Of a stretch of DNA of 64,000 nt, positions 43,858 to 52,706 are shown in pieces. The notes beneath the pieces are model-generated. The model saw only the letters and a program-made list of their open reading frames with translations, was not told the DNA's origin and searched no databases. The stretch is from CAZCDS01 sp964497585 (lineage in GTDB: Bacteria; Desulfobacterota; Desulfomonilia; Desulfomonilales; Desulfomonilaceae). Made by a program: the position numbers and the translations under genes. Location of the stretch: the NCBI GenBank assembly GCA_964497585.1, contig CAZCDS010000003.1, positions 62,001-126,000 of the forward strand, read 5' to 3'. Numbering within the stretch: position 1 is the first letter of the stretch; the number at the start of each line of letters is the position of its first letter.

Positions 43858-44319
43858 TTATCCATCGCTACGCTCAAAGAATTCGAGCCATTCATCGACA
43901 TCGATCGGTTCTTGATCACTCGGCTTCTCAGGAACTCGCCTCCGGGCATCGTCCATCATCTTCCTAAACTCGCCCGACGGTAAGACCCGTGCGCCCTGGC
44001 GACCAACGTGGGACCCCAGAGGCTTGTCCGAGGTGACAACCACAATGTCGCGCCTGTTGGACGCTTTCTCCACGAGTTCCCGGATACGGGAATCAGCATC
44101 CGATCCCGGCCGCGCATAGTGAATTTGCACGCTCTTGAACCTGCGCCCCTCGGGGAACTCACCGTCGGGCGCTCCGTCGAAGACCACTTTGAGCTTCGCC
44201 CTGGTTATTCCCACGAAGCGGGCCAGATCACGGATGAGTCTTCTTCTTGCGGCGGTTCTGTCCCGGTGCCATCCGACGCGCTGCGCCATGACGTTGTTGC
44301 CGTCAACAATATAGGGCAT
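43858..44319 (-). CDS. NYN-domain (YacP-like) ribonuclease
   Basis: About 153 residues from ATG 44319 (GAGGA just upstream). It opens MPYIVDGNNVMAQRVG, the NYN-domain signature with the first catalytic Asp, followed by KLKVVFDGAPDGEFPEG, ADSRIRELVEKASNRRDIVVVTSD and SHVGRQGARVLPSGEF. NYN/YacP proteins are PIN-like endoribonucleases in rRNA or mRNA processing. The start overlaps the end region of the DUF72 gene, so these leftward genes are probably transcribed together. Confidence 0.85.
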   Translation of the reverse strand: MPYIVDGNNVMAQRVGWHRDRTAARRRLIRDLARFVGITRAKLKVVFDGAPDGEFPEGRRFKSVQIHYARPGSDADSRIRELVEKASNRRDIVVVTSDKPLGSHVGRQGARVLPSGEFRKMMDDARRRVPEKPSDQEPIDVDEWLEFFERSDG

Positions 44320-44330
44320 GGGCAAATTCC

Positions 44331-45242
44331 TCAATCCGCGAGGTCGGCTGAACGACCGGTGTCTCGTCGGAATAGATCGCACTGATCGGGATGTTGCCCC
44401 AAGAGGAGATCCTTCGATCCGGGGAAAAACCTGAGGAGCTGAGAAGGCGCGGCAACGGGTCGCCCAAGGAGCATCGCCTTCAGCTCGAGCGCGTTGACCA
44501 GAGCCTGACCGCCGAGAGTGTTGTTGAAAATGACCATTGTCTCTTGGGCTTTGCGGGAGTCCCTTGTAATGCTGACGGCCAGTTCCTCGAGTTCCCGTCG
44601 CGAGTAGAGATAGTCGTGTTTCAGGGGGTCCGAATCGTCACGGAACCGGTGTTGCACGTTGCGACCATGAAGGCTGAAATAGGCTGTCGGTGAGGTGGTT
44701 TCCGCCTGATCCAGCGCAAGAGCCGAGCCGGAATAGGGTTGATCCACGTACGCCCATCCCAGGGCCAGCCTGGAAAGAAACTCCGCGAATTCCGGCTCCG
44801 CAAACGTCCCGTGCCTCACCTCCACCACAAGTGGCAAATCGGAAAAGGTATCCCGGAGCCTCTTGATGTAAGCCTTCGCGTCGATGCCGTACCGGAATGA
44901 AGGAGGAAACTGAACGAGTACCGCCGATAACCGACCCGCGCGGTGAAATTCACCGGCGTAGTCGGAGAAAAGCCTGACGTCCGTATCGCAAAAGGTGCGA
45001 TGGTGAGAAAATACCCGATGCAGCTTGATTGAAAAACGGAAATTTGGGTTTCCCGACGTGCTCTCCATAAAATCCGAGGCGAGGTGGGGGGAGGGAATAG
45101 CGAAAAAAGCAGCATTGACTTCGACCGCGTCGATCAGACTCGAGAGCAGCCTCAGGACCTCCGCTTTTCCCATGGCCCTGGGAACAGGCAGGACTCTCTT
45201 CCAGTCCGGGTACGACCATCCTGATGTGCCGACCCGTACCAT
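44331..45242 (-). CDS. DUF72 (YecE-like) TIM-barrel protein
   Basis: About 303 residues from ATG 45242 (MVRVGTSGWSYPDWKR), the canonical DUF72 start. Also present are VEVNAAFFAIPSP, FRFSIKLHRVFSHH, AVLVQFPPSFRYG, LVVEVRHGTF and VIFNNTLGGQALVNALELK. The family has a TIM-barrel fold and unknown biochemical function. It lies 10 bases downstream of the small membrane protein gene. Confidence 0.88.
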   Translation of the reverse strand: MVRVGTSGWSYPDWKRVLPVPRAMGKAEVLRLLSSLIDAVEVNAAFFAIPSPHLASDFMESTSGNPNFRFSIKLHRVFSHHRTFCDTDVRLFSDYAGEFHRAGRLSAVLVQFPPSFRYGIDAKAYIKRLRDTFSDLPLVVEVRHGTFAEPEFAEFLSRLALGWAYVDQPYSGSALALDQAETTSPTAYFSLHGRNVQHRFRDDSDPLKHDYLYSRRELEELAVSITRDSRKAQETMVIFNNTLGGQALVNALELKAMLLGRPVAAPSQLLRFFPGSKDLLLGQHPDQCDLFRRDTGRSADLAD

Positions 45243-45252
45243 GGAACGTTGC

Positions 45253-45549
45253 CTACTCCCGTATGAATCCAAAGTATATGACCACCAGGGCGAGAACTCC
45301 CGTCACCGCGAGGAACTTGATCAATTCGTCGAGCCTTGAAGCGTCTTCAGGATAGAAATAATGGAAGATGACCGCGCCGCCCAATAATGTGACGATGGGC
45401 AGATAAAGCGCTTTCCACCCTTTGATGAACCCGAAGACTAAGAGAACGACGCAGAGTGCGATAAAGACTGGGTGAAAAACCAGCTCTTCAGGCGTTCTTA
45501 CTCCCAGCAGCCTATTGACCCATTCAAAGACTTCGGCCATAGCTTGCAT
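45253..45549 (-). CDS. Small membrane protein
   Basis: A 98-residue protein with three hydrophobic segments (PVFIALCVVLLVFGFIKGW, LYLPIVTLLGGAVIFHYFY, LIKFLAVTGVLALVVIYFGFI). A short N-terminal amphipathic region precedes them. I recognise no family; it is probably an inner-membrane protein. It heads the leftward run including DUF72 and NYN. Confidence 0.65.
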   Translation of the reverse strand: MQAMAEVFEWVNRLLGVRTPEELVFHPVFIALCVVLLVFGFIKGWKALYLPIVTLLGGAVIFHYFYPEDASRLDELIKFLAVTGVLALVVIYFGFIRE

Positions 45550-45644
45550 GACTGCACCCGTTTCCGACGAAATCTGAGTCCTTTAATGTCGAATTCTACC
45601 ATGTCAATCGGTAAAAGGCAAACCATATCCAATCATTAACTTCC

Positions 45645-45681
45645 TTGACAATAGTCGGATAGAATGTTTTAAACTATCCGA
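45645..45681 (+). promoter_or_regulatory. Promoter of the EF-G gene, overlapped by an inverted repeat
   Basis: TTGACA (45645-45650) and TTTAAA (45668-45673) have 17-base spacing. An 8-bp perfect inverted repeat, TCGGATAG (45655-45662) and CTATCCGA (45674-45681), brackets the -10 box. It could be an operator or an RNA hairpin. The gene start is 53 bases downstream. Confidence 0.6.
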
Positions 45682-45733
45682 TTTCCTCATCTTCCCACGG
45701 GAGTTTCCCAAGAACTGGAGCCGAGCGCGAATC

Positions 45734-47764
45734 GTGACCGAAAACATAAACAAAATTCGAAACATAGGTATCACCGCCCACATCGACGCCGGCAAGACCA
45801 CCTTGACCGAGAGAATACTCTTCTACACCAAGAAGATTCACAAGATCGGCGAAGTCGACGATGGGGCTGCGACCATGGACTATATGCCCCAGGAACAGGA
45901 ACGTGGCATTACCATCACGTCGGCGGCCACGACCTTCTTCTGGCAGGGTTATGAAATCCATCTGATCGACACCCCGGGACACGTGGATTTCACCATCGAG
46001 GTGGAACGCTGCATGAGAGTCCTTGACGGAGTCGTGGTGGTTCTCTGCGCAGTGGGCGGCGTGGAACCCCAGACCGAAACCGTATGGTTCCAGGCTGACC
46101 GGTACCGCGTGCCGAGAATTGTCTTCGTCAACAAACTCGACCGACTTGGCGCAGACTTCGACCACGCGGTATCCATGATGAGGGACCGGCTGGCCGCGAA
46201 TCCCGTCCCTATTCAGATCCCCTGGTTCGACGGCGATAACCCGATAGGCGTCATAGACCTGATACAGATGAAGGCCCTTGTCTGGGACCCCGATACCCTG
46301 GGTGCTGAATTCGAAGTCGTCGAGGTACCGGCGGAGTTACAGGAAGACGCTCGCAAAGCGCGACAGTTCATGGTCGAGACGGCCGCGGAAATGGATGAGG
46401 AACTCCTTGAGGTGTACCTCGATCATGACGATCTGGACACGAAACAGATCATCAGAGGGCTGAGAAAAGGCACCCTGGAAAACAAGATCGTCCCCACCCT
46501 CTGCGGTTCCGCTCTCAAGAATCTGGGAGTTCAGCCCGTAATCAAGGCTGTGGTGGATTTCCTCCCCTCTCCCCTCGAAGTTCCCGCGATTACCGGCGTC
46601 AATCCGGAGACGGGAGAAAAAGAGTCCCGCCCACCGCTGATCAAGGAACCGCTCTGCGCCCTTTCCTTCAAGGTCGTCATGGATCAGGGCCGCAAAGCCA
46701 ACTTCCTGCGGGTCTACTCCGGTGAACTCCAGGCCGACAAAGAGGTGTACAACGCGTCGCTCGGAATCCGGGAGCGGGTTGCCCGCCTTTTCCTCGTGCA
46801 CGCCAACAAGCGCGAGCGAGTCAAGACGGTCCCCGCCGGAAGCATCGCTCTCGTGGTCGGCCTGAAGGAAACCAGAACAGGAGACACGATCACGGTTCCT
46901 TCGGACCCCATCATCCTCGAATCGCTCGACATCCACACTCCCGTCATCTCCATTGCCGTCGAGCCGAGAACGCGCTCCGACCAGGAAAAACTCCTCGCCA
47001 CACTGGAGAAAATCGCCACTGAGGATCCTTCCTTCGGGTACCGTGAAGACGAAGAGACCGGCCAGATGCTTATATCCGGTATGGGTGAATTGCACCTGGA
47101 GATAATACTCGACCGCCTCAAACGGGAATACAACCTCGAAGTCGTTACCGGGAAGCCCCAGGTGGTGTACAAAGAGACGATTCAATCGGAAGGGACCGGT
47201 CACGTTCGATTCGATCGGGAAATCCACGATGCACGGCACATAGGTGAAGTCACCCTGATCGTGTCACCGGGGACCAGGGGCGACGGGAACTCATTCGCAT
47301 TCGACGCCGCACTGGACGACCTGCCCGAAGAGATGCGAGAGAGCCTCGAACAAGGGGCCCGTGAGGCTACGCTTGCCGGTGTCATCGCGGGGAACGAAAT
47401 GGTTGACATTAAAATCAAATTCCGGTCTGTGGGCGAAAACTGGCAGGAAATGAGCACCCTCGGCCTCAAGGTCGCGGCTTCCCAGTCCTGCAAGGAAGCC
47501 TGTCAAAACGCGAGTCCTATCCTCCTCGAACCGTATATGAAGGTCGAACTCATTGTTCCCGAAGAATTCGTGGGTGAGGTCATCGCTGATCTCAACAGCA
47601 GAAAAGGGAAACTCGACCGGGTTACCCCTTCGGGTAAGGTTTCCTCAATCAGCGGCGTCGTGCCCCTTGCCACGATGTTCGGCTATTCCACGTCCCTCAG
47701 ATCGCTCACCCAAGGCCGGGGAATCTTCACCATGCAATATTCCCACTACGACAGCAGGCCGTGA
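45734..47764 (+). CDS. Elongation factor G (second-copy type)
   Basis: Translational GTPase of 676 residues, GTG start. G1 is AHIDAGKTT, G2 includes RGITITSAATT, G3 DTPGHVDF and G4 NKLD. Domains II-V follow (ISGMGELHLEIILDRLKREY, then GREATLAG-type domain IV, and a C-terminal LEPYMKVELIVPEEF). EF-G catalyses ribosomal translocation; it usually lies in the rpsL-rpsG-fusA-tuf operon. This one stands alone with its own promoter and is somewhat shorter (about 690-700 is typical), so it is probably a second EF-G (spd type), possibly one dedicated to recycling or translocation. Confidence 0.9.
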   Translation: MTENINKIRNIGITAHIDAGKTTLTERILFYTKKIHKIGEVDDGAATMDYMPQEQERGITITSAATTFFWQGYEIHLIDTPGHVDFTIEVERCMRVLDGVVVVLCAVGGVEPQTETVWFQADRYRVPRIVFVNKLDRLGADFDHAVSMMRDRLAANPVPIQIPWFDGDNPIGVIDLIQMKALVWDPDTLGAEFEVVEVPAELQEDARKARQFMVETAAEMDEELLEVYLDHDDLDTKQIIRGLRKGTLENKIVPTLCGSALKNLGVQPVIKAVVDFLPSPLEVPAITGVNPETGEKESRPPLIKEPLCALSFKVVMDQGRKANFLRVYSGELQADKEVYNASLGIRERVARLFLVHANKRERVKTVPAGSIALVVGLKETRTGDTITVPSDPIILESLDIHTPVISIAVEPRTRSDQEKLLATLEKIATEDPSFGYREDEETGQMLISGMGELHLEIILDRLKREYNLEVVTGKPQVVYKETIQSEGTGHVRFDREIHDARHIGEVTLIVSPGTRGDGNSFAFDAALDDLPEEMRESLEQGAREATLAGVIAGNEMVDIKIKFRSVGENWQEMSTLGLKVAASQSCKEACQNASPILLEPYMKVELIVPEEFVGEVIADLNSRKGKLDRVTPSGKVSSISGVVPLATMFGYSTSLRSLTQGRGIFTMQYSHYDSRP

Positions 47765-47857
47765 TGGGAACTCGTCGGCGAAGAGTACGCGGGTGGCTTT
47801 ATACTGATTGTCAAAAATTCTGTCCTATTGGTGGTGGCGTGTGTTTCAAGAATCTCC

Positions 47858-48469
47858 CTACGCCTTTTTCTTGAAAAACTCTCTTGGTCCGCCGACGTTC
47901 AGGAACGCGGAATTGAAGTTGCGGTACAGCGCGTGGTAGTTCTCGATCCTGTGCCACTTCTTGAGATATCCGGGCGGGAGATCGTCCCGTTCCTCGATGC
48001 TCTCCCATCGACCGGGGACGGGGTATGCGTAGTAGGGGAGTTCCTTGGGAATGCCCCTGACGAGAATCACCTGGGGAATAACCCACTCCCGCAATGCCAT
48101 GTACACCCGGTGCATGCCGTCATTCACGATGAGGTGCACGCTTCCGTCCCTTTCGATCGATTCTTCAACCACGGGAGGGAGGAGGTCCACCGGATCGGGG
48201 CTCTCTTCCAGCTTCAGCCGGACGAAGCCCTGCAGATTGAAGATGTCTACCCCGTGCTCTTCCAGCGCCCACTTCAATTCCCGGACCTTTTTCAACTCGG
48301 ATCGGAGGATGTAATTCTGAGGCGGCGAAAGACTCTGCACGGCAACTTTTTCTAATGATATGAAAGCCTTATCATAGATTTTCACCTCAGGGGCCTTCAA
48401 CATCGTCACCCCCCGAAGCTTCTCTATGAGCACAGATTCCGTAAATCGTTCCACGGACAAGATCTTCAT
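47858..48469 (-). CDS. ParB-like fold protein of unknown function
   Basis: A 203-residue protein with GGAGGAG about 10 bases before ATG 48469. The central VHLIVNDGMHRVYMALREWV resembles the DGxHR motif of the ParB/sulfiredoxin fold. The rest is unfamiliar: an N-terminal strand-rich part (PEVKIYDKAFISLEK), DIFNLQGFVRLKL, and a C-terminal ELPYYAYPVPGRWESIEE and NSAFLNVGGPREFFKKK. It is probably a nucleotide- or DNA-related protein, but I cannot say more. The dCMP deaminase gene lies 59 bases upstream in the same direction. Confidence 0.55.
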   Translation of the reverse strand: MKILSVERFTESVLIEKLRGVTMLKAPEVKIYDKAFISLEKVAVQSLSPPQNYILRSELKKVRELKWALEEHGVDIFNLQGFVRLKLEESPDPVDLLPPVVEESIERDGSVHLIVNDGMHRVYMALREWVIPQVILVRGIPKELPYYAYPVPGRWESIEERDDLPPGYLKKWHRIENYHALYRNFNSAFLNVGGPREFFKKKA

Positions 48470-48528
48470 GCAGGTATCACTCCTCCGACTTCACGTTCAT
48501 TCCGTTACGATGCTCCCGCGGTGGGCGG

Positions 48529-49143
48529 TCAGCCGTCGATCCGGTCCATAATCTTCTTGAGATCCTCCACGCTTAATTCGCTGCCCGCGCCAGGTGAGGT
48601 AGCCGGCATGGTCCGGACGGATGATCCACGGAGCACGTCGATCACCATATTCAGGGCTTGCTCTGAGACCGATATCTGCTGGAAAATCCGGATTCCCTCA
48701 TGAGACTCCATGATCTTCCGCCAGTAGAGGTCGAACTCCTTGTTCTTGGACTCGTACGCCTCTTCGTAGAAGATCTCTGTAATGCCTGCCTGTATAAGCT
48801 GTTTGAAGCACCAGTTGCACGGCTCCAACGTACAGTAGACACGGGCCCCTTCAAGAGGTATCCCGAAGCGCGCCGCCTGGTCGACCGCGTTGACCTCCGC
48901 GTGACTCGACACGCAGTAATTGTACTTCTCCGCATCGTGCGCCCCGATGGAACGCCGTAAACAGAAATTAGGCCCGCGGTCGATGCAATGAGGCGCTCCG
49001 TGGACCGCACCATTGTACCCTGTGGCCAGTATCCGGTTGTTCCGCACGATGACCGCGCCGATCTTCCTCGAATTACAGGTCGATCGCACGCTCACGAGCT
49101 TGGCCACCATCATGAAATACTCATGCCATGAAGGTCGATTCAT
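48529..49143 (-). CDS. Deoxycytidylate (dCMP) deaminase-like protein
   Basis: About 204 residues from ATG 49143. The zinc site is intact: His-Ala-Glu in SSHAEVNAV and PCNWC in CTLEPCNWCFKQL. Also seen are SCNSRKIGAVIVRNNRILATGYNG with the family TGYNG motif and HGAPHCID. It converts dCMP to dUMP for thymidylate synthesis. It is longer than the ComEB type (about 150-190 residues), with an extra C-terminal helix segment ending SVEDLKKIMDRIDG. The neighbouring leftward gene is the ParB-like one. Confidence 0.85.
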   Translation of the reverse strand: MNRPSWHEYFMMVAKLVSVRSTCNSRKIGAVIVRNNRILATGYNGAVHGAPHCIDRGPNFCLRRSIGAHDAEKYNYCVSSHAEVNAVDQAARFGIPLEGARVYCTLEPCNWCFKQLIQAGITEIFYEEAYESKNKEFDLYWRKIMESHEGIRIFQQISVSEQALNMVIDVLRGSSVRTMPATSPGAGSELSVEDLKKIMDRIDG

Positions 49144-49225
49144 AGGTCCCAACCCTCTGCTTTCCAAAATTGAGCGATTCGTCGAACGAGATCTCCGGGA
49201 GACGCTTTTCTGAAAAAGGGCCCCG

Positions 49226-50299
49226 CTATTGAATAGGCTCGATAAGTTTCTCTATCCTCCCGAACTCAACGTCTTCCAGGAATTGCTCGCCGAGGATCGT
49301 GCTCGCCTCGCTCACCTCGTCCCACCTGCGGATCCGCTCTTCGGGCGTGTGCGCGAAACTAATGAAATCGTTTCGGTCAGGCAAGCGTCCGTCAGGGAGC
49401 AATTTGATAAACTCCGGGCCCGGATGGACCTGGAGAACCCGATCGAGAGTTCCCTTGCTCGGCTTTCTCCACTTGAGCGATTTGTCGAGCCAGCCGGGTA
49501 CAATCCTCTCTTGATAATGGAAGAAGAGGGTCACTGCTCCCTCTCCGGGACGATAGTCCTGATTGAGTTGGTAATCCACCAGGCCGCCGTCCCGGTATGT
49601 ACCGGGCACAGCACCCGGAATGTCCTGTACTCCTGCGATGATGTACGGGAGCGATCCCGTCGCGAGCGCGGCCTTGCGAATGTTTTCCTCGGTCAGCCTC
49701 ACCGATCGGCCCCGGAAGGACTGCCGCAGGAAATCCGGCTCTCCTTGCCCCGTGTAGAAGACCACCCGCTCATAGAAGAGATCCATGGCCCCGGACCAGA
49801 GCACATTAAGCGCGGCCGCTCACGTTATCGCGGCGGCCTGGATCGGGCGCCTCTCCGAACCGGCCGGCCCGCGGCCCCTCACCGTGTGGATGGCAAGGTC
49901 AAAGGCCGGATGCCCCAGGATCGTCGGGATATCCTCTTCATGAATGAACGAGTCCACATTCCGTTGAAGAGCCGCGCTGAGCGTCTTTGGGGTGTCCTTT
50001 TCCGTGAAAACATTCCGTGAGTACGCGATCCTCAGCTTTTCATAGGCCTGCTGAGGATTGCGGCACGCCATTGCCAAAACCCTCCATCCGCCCGCGGAAG
50101 ACCCTACGAGGAGTACGCGCCCCCCGGACGTTTCCAGGAAACGCGACGCTATGAGCGCGCGGTCAAAGCCCACGGAGACGAACCACTTGGGACCCCCTGC
50201 AGGACCGGCGAAAACCTTCACCATGTCCGCGTGGAACCCCTGCTCCCTGATCGTTCGGAAAGCGCCGGGCCCGGCTCTGTAATGGAGATATCTTCTCAT
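49226..50299 (-). pseudogene. Patatin-like phospholipase interrupted by an in-frame TGA
   Basis: A single patatin-like frame of about 357 codons split by TGA at 49820-49822. The first part (159 residues from ATG 50299) has the nucleophile elbow LVGSSAGGW with the catalytic Ser and ends QAAAIT. After the stop the same frame continues AAALNVLWSGAMDLFYERVV and contains the catalytic Asp in YRDGGLVDYQLNQ. Nothing else is shifted, so one C-to-T change (CGA to TGA) would explain it. Recoding to selenocysteine is less likely since Ser/Asp enzymes need no Sec there. Probably a recent nonsense mutation, or a sequencing error. Confidence 0.8.
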
Positions 50300-51018
50300 G
50301 GTCGGAAGAAGATATCACTGGAGGTCGGCAAAGCCAAGACTCGATCTCACAGTCAAAACGCGGGGAGATCTAGTGGTCATATTAGAGTGTTAAGTCCACA
50401 CGCTCGACCAAACATCATCATCTTTTTCAGCTATTTAAGACAACAGGTGAAAATAGCAAGCGATTTTTCTTGACAAATGCAGTGCCAAGAGCAATTACGT
50501 GAAATCAGACATTTTGACGGAGGGAAAGGGTGTGTTGAGAAGTTATCAGCCTATCCCCTTGTATTATCTTAAATTTCCCTAGACACACGCGTGCTCGAAG
50601 GTGGCCTCCGCGATCTCTCAGGTGACTCCCGGGGATTCGCAGACAGGGTAGCCTTCGTCATGCGTTTGGGAGACTTCAGCACCTCGGCTGTCTCGTCCCT
50701 GGGGGGCAGGGGGGGACGTGTGTGGTCGGGGGGGGATTTCTTCAGCGGTACGCGCGCACTTCGGTACCGCCGTGACGGCGTTCTTCTGTTAATTGAGGAG
50801 AAATCGTTATATATATCAATTTATTATATACAATGTCTGACACATTATCTTAGATATTCTAAGTAATGCTTCATTTTTTATAGTTAACTCGTCTTCTCAA
50901 AGTTTATTCTCGAAAAATTTGTAAAATTCTTGATATTTCTGCATCTTTTTTCCTTGACAATCCTGGATGAAAAATATTTAAGCGATGCCAGTTAGTTCGA
51001 GCTGGGAGGAAGGGACTG
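50300..51018. other. Intergenic region with AT-rich promoter zone and riboswitch-like segment
   Basis: About 720 bases without a supported gene. The left part (50441-50590) and the right part (50800-50960) are AT-rich. The middle (50590-50790) is GC-rich with G-runs. Segment 50596-50649 has CTCGAAGG, ATCTCTCAGGT and GACAGGG in the order of the 3' half of a glycine aptamer, but I cannot find the 5' half. A 20-base motif at 50524-50543 recurs at 52318. Confidence 0.4.
50954..50982 (+). promoter_or_regulatory. Promoter of the outer-membrane protein gene
   Basis: TTGACA (50954-50959) and TTTAAG (50977-50982) with 17-base spacing, preceded by AT-rich sequence that could act as an UP element. The ATG is 36 bases downstream, with GGAGGAAGGGA between. 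Confidence 0.65.
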
Positions 51019-52113
51019 ATGAGAAGGTTCCCTTTTATGGGGCTAGTATGTCTAGCTTTTCTATTGATCTGCGCAACCGCTTCCGCCGCAGATGAACGCG
51101 ACTCCATTCGCGTCGTCGTCAAGCCAGCGAAGCATTCACGCTCAGCCAATCTTCAATCTAACGCAGGCATTTCAGCGAAGACGTTTCGCACCGGAGTATC
51201 CTCGAGAGAGAGGGTTTCCTTCCGGCCCGCGTCCTTCGGAAGATTCGATGTACCTATTAGGCCGGGCTTTGTCCCGCGCCACAAGCCAATCAGAAAGTGC
51301 AAGCCTCCGGTACAGAAGTGCAAGGCGCCTCTCTGCCCTCCTCCTGTACCTTTTTGCCCCTTGTGCTTTCTTCCTAGGCGTCTTCCCGGTCAGTGGGAAT
51401 TGCAGACTCAGTTTTTCTTTGCCCGGGTCGGGGGGAGTGTTCGTTGGCCCGCCACAAGCCTCGGTGTGACAACATCGGAAGTCGACTTCACGAGCCAACT
51501 CGGAATTGACGGTCACAAGACATTTTATGAGTTCACCGCACGCTATCAGTTTCGCCCCCGATGGGCAATCCATTATTCGATAATGCCCTCCGAGACTAAC
51601 AATTCCAGTACGGTGGGTGATCCGTTTTACTTCGGGATCTGGAATTTCCCGACGGGTACGGCATTGCACACGAAGTGGGACTTCGTCTACCAGAGACTCG
51701 GACTGATCTATCAGCCGATCGTTACGCCTCAGGTCATCGTATCCCTCTTCAACTACTGGCTGTACAACGATCAGCAGTTGCAGCTTTGCAGCGGCCTGTG
51801 CATCGGTCAATGCAGTACGCTCGACCGCGGACGTAACATGATCATGTCGGGGATCGAGATCCAGAAATGCATCAAGACGCTCCCGAACGGGGCAACATTC
51901 TCCTGCGACAACAGATTCGGAATCGGCTATCTCGACAACACCCTGGCCCTGGATATTCAAACGGGTGGGCAGCTTACGATCCCGTTTTTTCCGGGGAGGT
52001 GGGGATATGTCAGAGGCGGGTACCGGTTTATCAAGTTCGATGAGGATCGCGTGGACTTGATGTGGGATAACGTCCTGGAAGGTGGATTCGTGGAAGTCGG
52101 TTTGATCTTCTGA
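51019..52113 (+). CDS. Predicted outer-membrane beta-barrel protein
   Basis: A 364-residue protein with a signal peptide (FMGLVCLAFLLICATASAAD). A basic, Pro- and Cys-rich region follows (KCKPPVQKCKAPLCPPPVPFCPLC, around 90-118). The C-terminal part has alternating aromatic/polar strands (WELQTQFFFARVGGSVRW, TFYEFTARYQFRPRWAIHYS, GYVRGGYRFIKF) and ends VEVGLIF with the terminal Phe of outer-membrane proteins. Family unknown. Cysteines in the linker may form disulfides or bind metal. Confidence 0.65.
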   Translation: MRRFPFMGLVCLAFLLICATASAADERDSIRVVVKPAKHSRSANLQSNAGISAKTFRTGVSSRERVSFRPASFGRFDVPIRPGFVPRHKPIRKCKPPVQKCKAPLCPPPVPFCPLCFLPRRLPGQWELQTQFFFARVGGSVRWPATSLGVTTSEVDFTSQLGIDGHKTFYEFTARYQFRPRWAIHYSIMPSETNNSSTVGDPFYFGIWNFPTGTALHTKWDFVYQRLGLIYQPIVTPQVIVSLFNYWLYNDQQLQLCSGLCIGQCSTLDRGRNMIMSGIEIQKCIKTLPNGATFSCDNRFGIGYLDNTLALDIQTGGQLTIPFFPGRWGYVRGGYRFIKFDEDRVDLMWDNVLEGGFVEVGLIF

Positions 52114-52706
52114 GGCTTGAAGCGCCTTTCGGATGGCGCCGGTCTGAATGTCCTAACCTTAAAGGGTCTGTGGGGTCCCTCCCTTGACTGAATGTCCGTT
52201 CACCGAGAAGGGACTCTCTGTCCGACCCTCCACCGGCGCCATTCACTGTCTTCAAAAAACGAAAAGCCCGGAAACGGCCTCAAAAGACCGCCCCTTTCAG
52301 GGCTTTTCATGGACGTTGAAAGGGTATGTTGAGAAGTACCCCTCCTCCTATCATATTCTGCCGTGAGGGCAAGAACTTTTTTTCAGGGAAAACCGGTAAA
52401 TTACCAGGGAGGGTGTTTTTCTGCCTCAAGGCTCCTTGCCGCAAGTTCTTGCCATTCCGTCTCTTTTCTGCCGAACTCCCTCATGATCTCAGTGTCCAAT
52501 AGTATTGACTTGCTCTTCTCATCGCATCATTGTTTGGAGTACCGAGTGCCTTCCGGATATTCCTCAGCGCGGGAGTTCCGGTACGTATTAGGATAAAAAA
52601 TCCTTGAGCAAAAAGGCTTTTACAAACTTTTTCAAATGTGATATATTCACAAAAATCCGTAGCCTATTGCTCTGCGGGTTGAACAACCGGAAGGAGGCCG
52701 TTCGGG
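52114..52706. other. Intergenic region with a possible small gene remnant on the minus strand
   Basis: Apart from the terminator-like hairpin and a copy of the 20-base motif at 52318-52337, there is one suggestive frame on the minus strand (about 52400-52595). It reads EEYPEGTRYSKQ, a stop, then MREFGRKETEWQELAARSLE up to a second stop. It has coding-like codons but is too broken to annotate. Before the next gene, TTACAA and TATTCA with 18-base spacing (about 52620-52650) may be its promoter. Confidence 0.35.
52261..52308 (+). terminator. Possible terminator of the outer-membrane protein gene
   Basis: GAAAAGCCC (52261-52269) and GGGCTTTTC (52300-52308) form a 9-bp perfect stem. The loop of about 30 bases is long and there is only a short T-run in the stem end. 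Confidence 0.45.

Noticed and set aside
46337..47239. 300-codon minus-strand frame inside the EF-G gene
   Set aside because: Antisense to a highly conserved gene; no motifs.
49820..49822. In-frame TGA read as selenocysteine in the patatin gene
   Set aside because: Patatins use a Ser/Asp dyad and no selenoprotein member is known to me; I could not draw a convincing SECIS hairpin just downstream, so a nonsense change is simpler.
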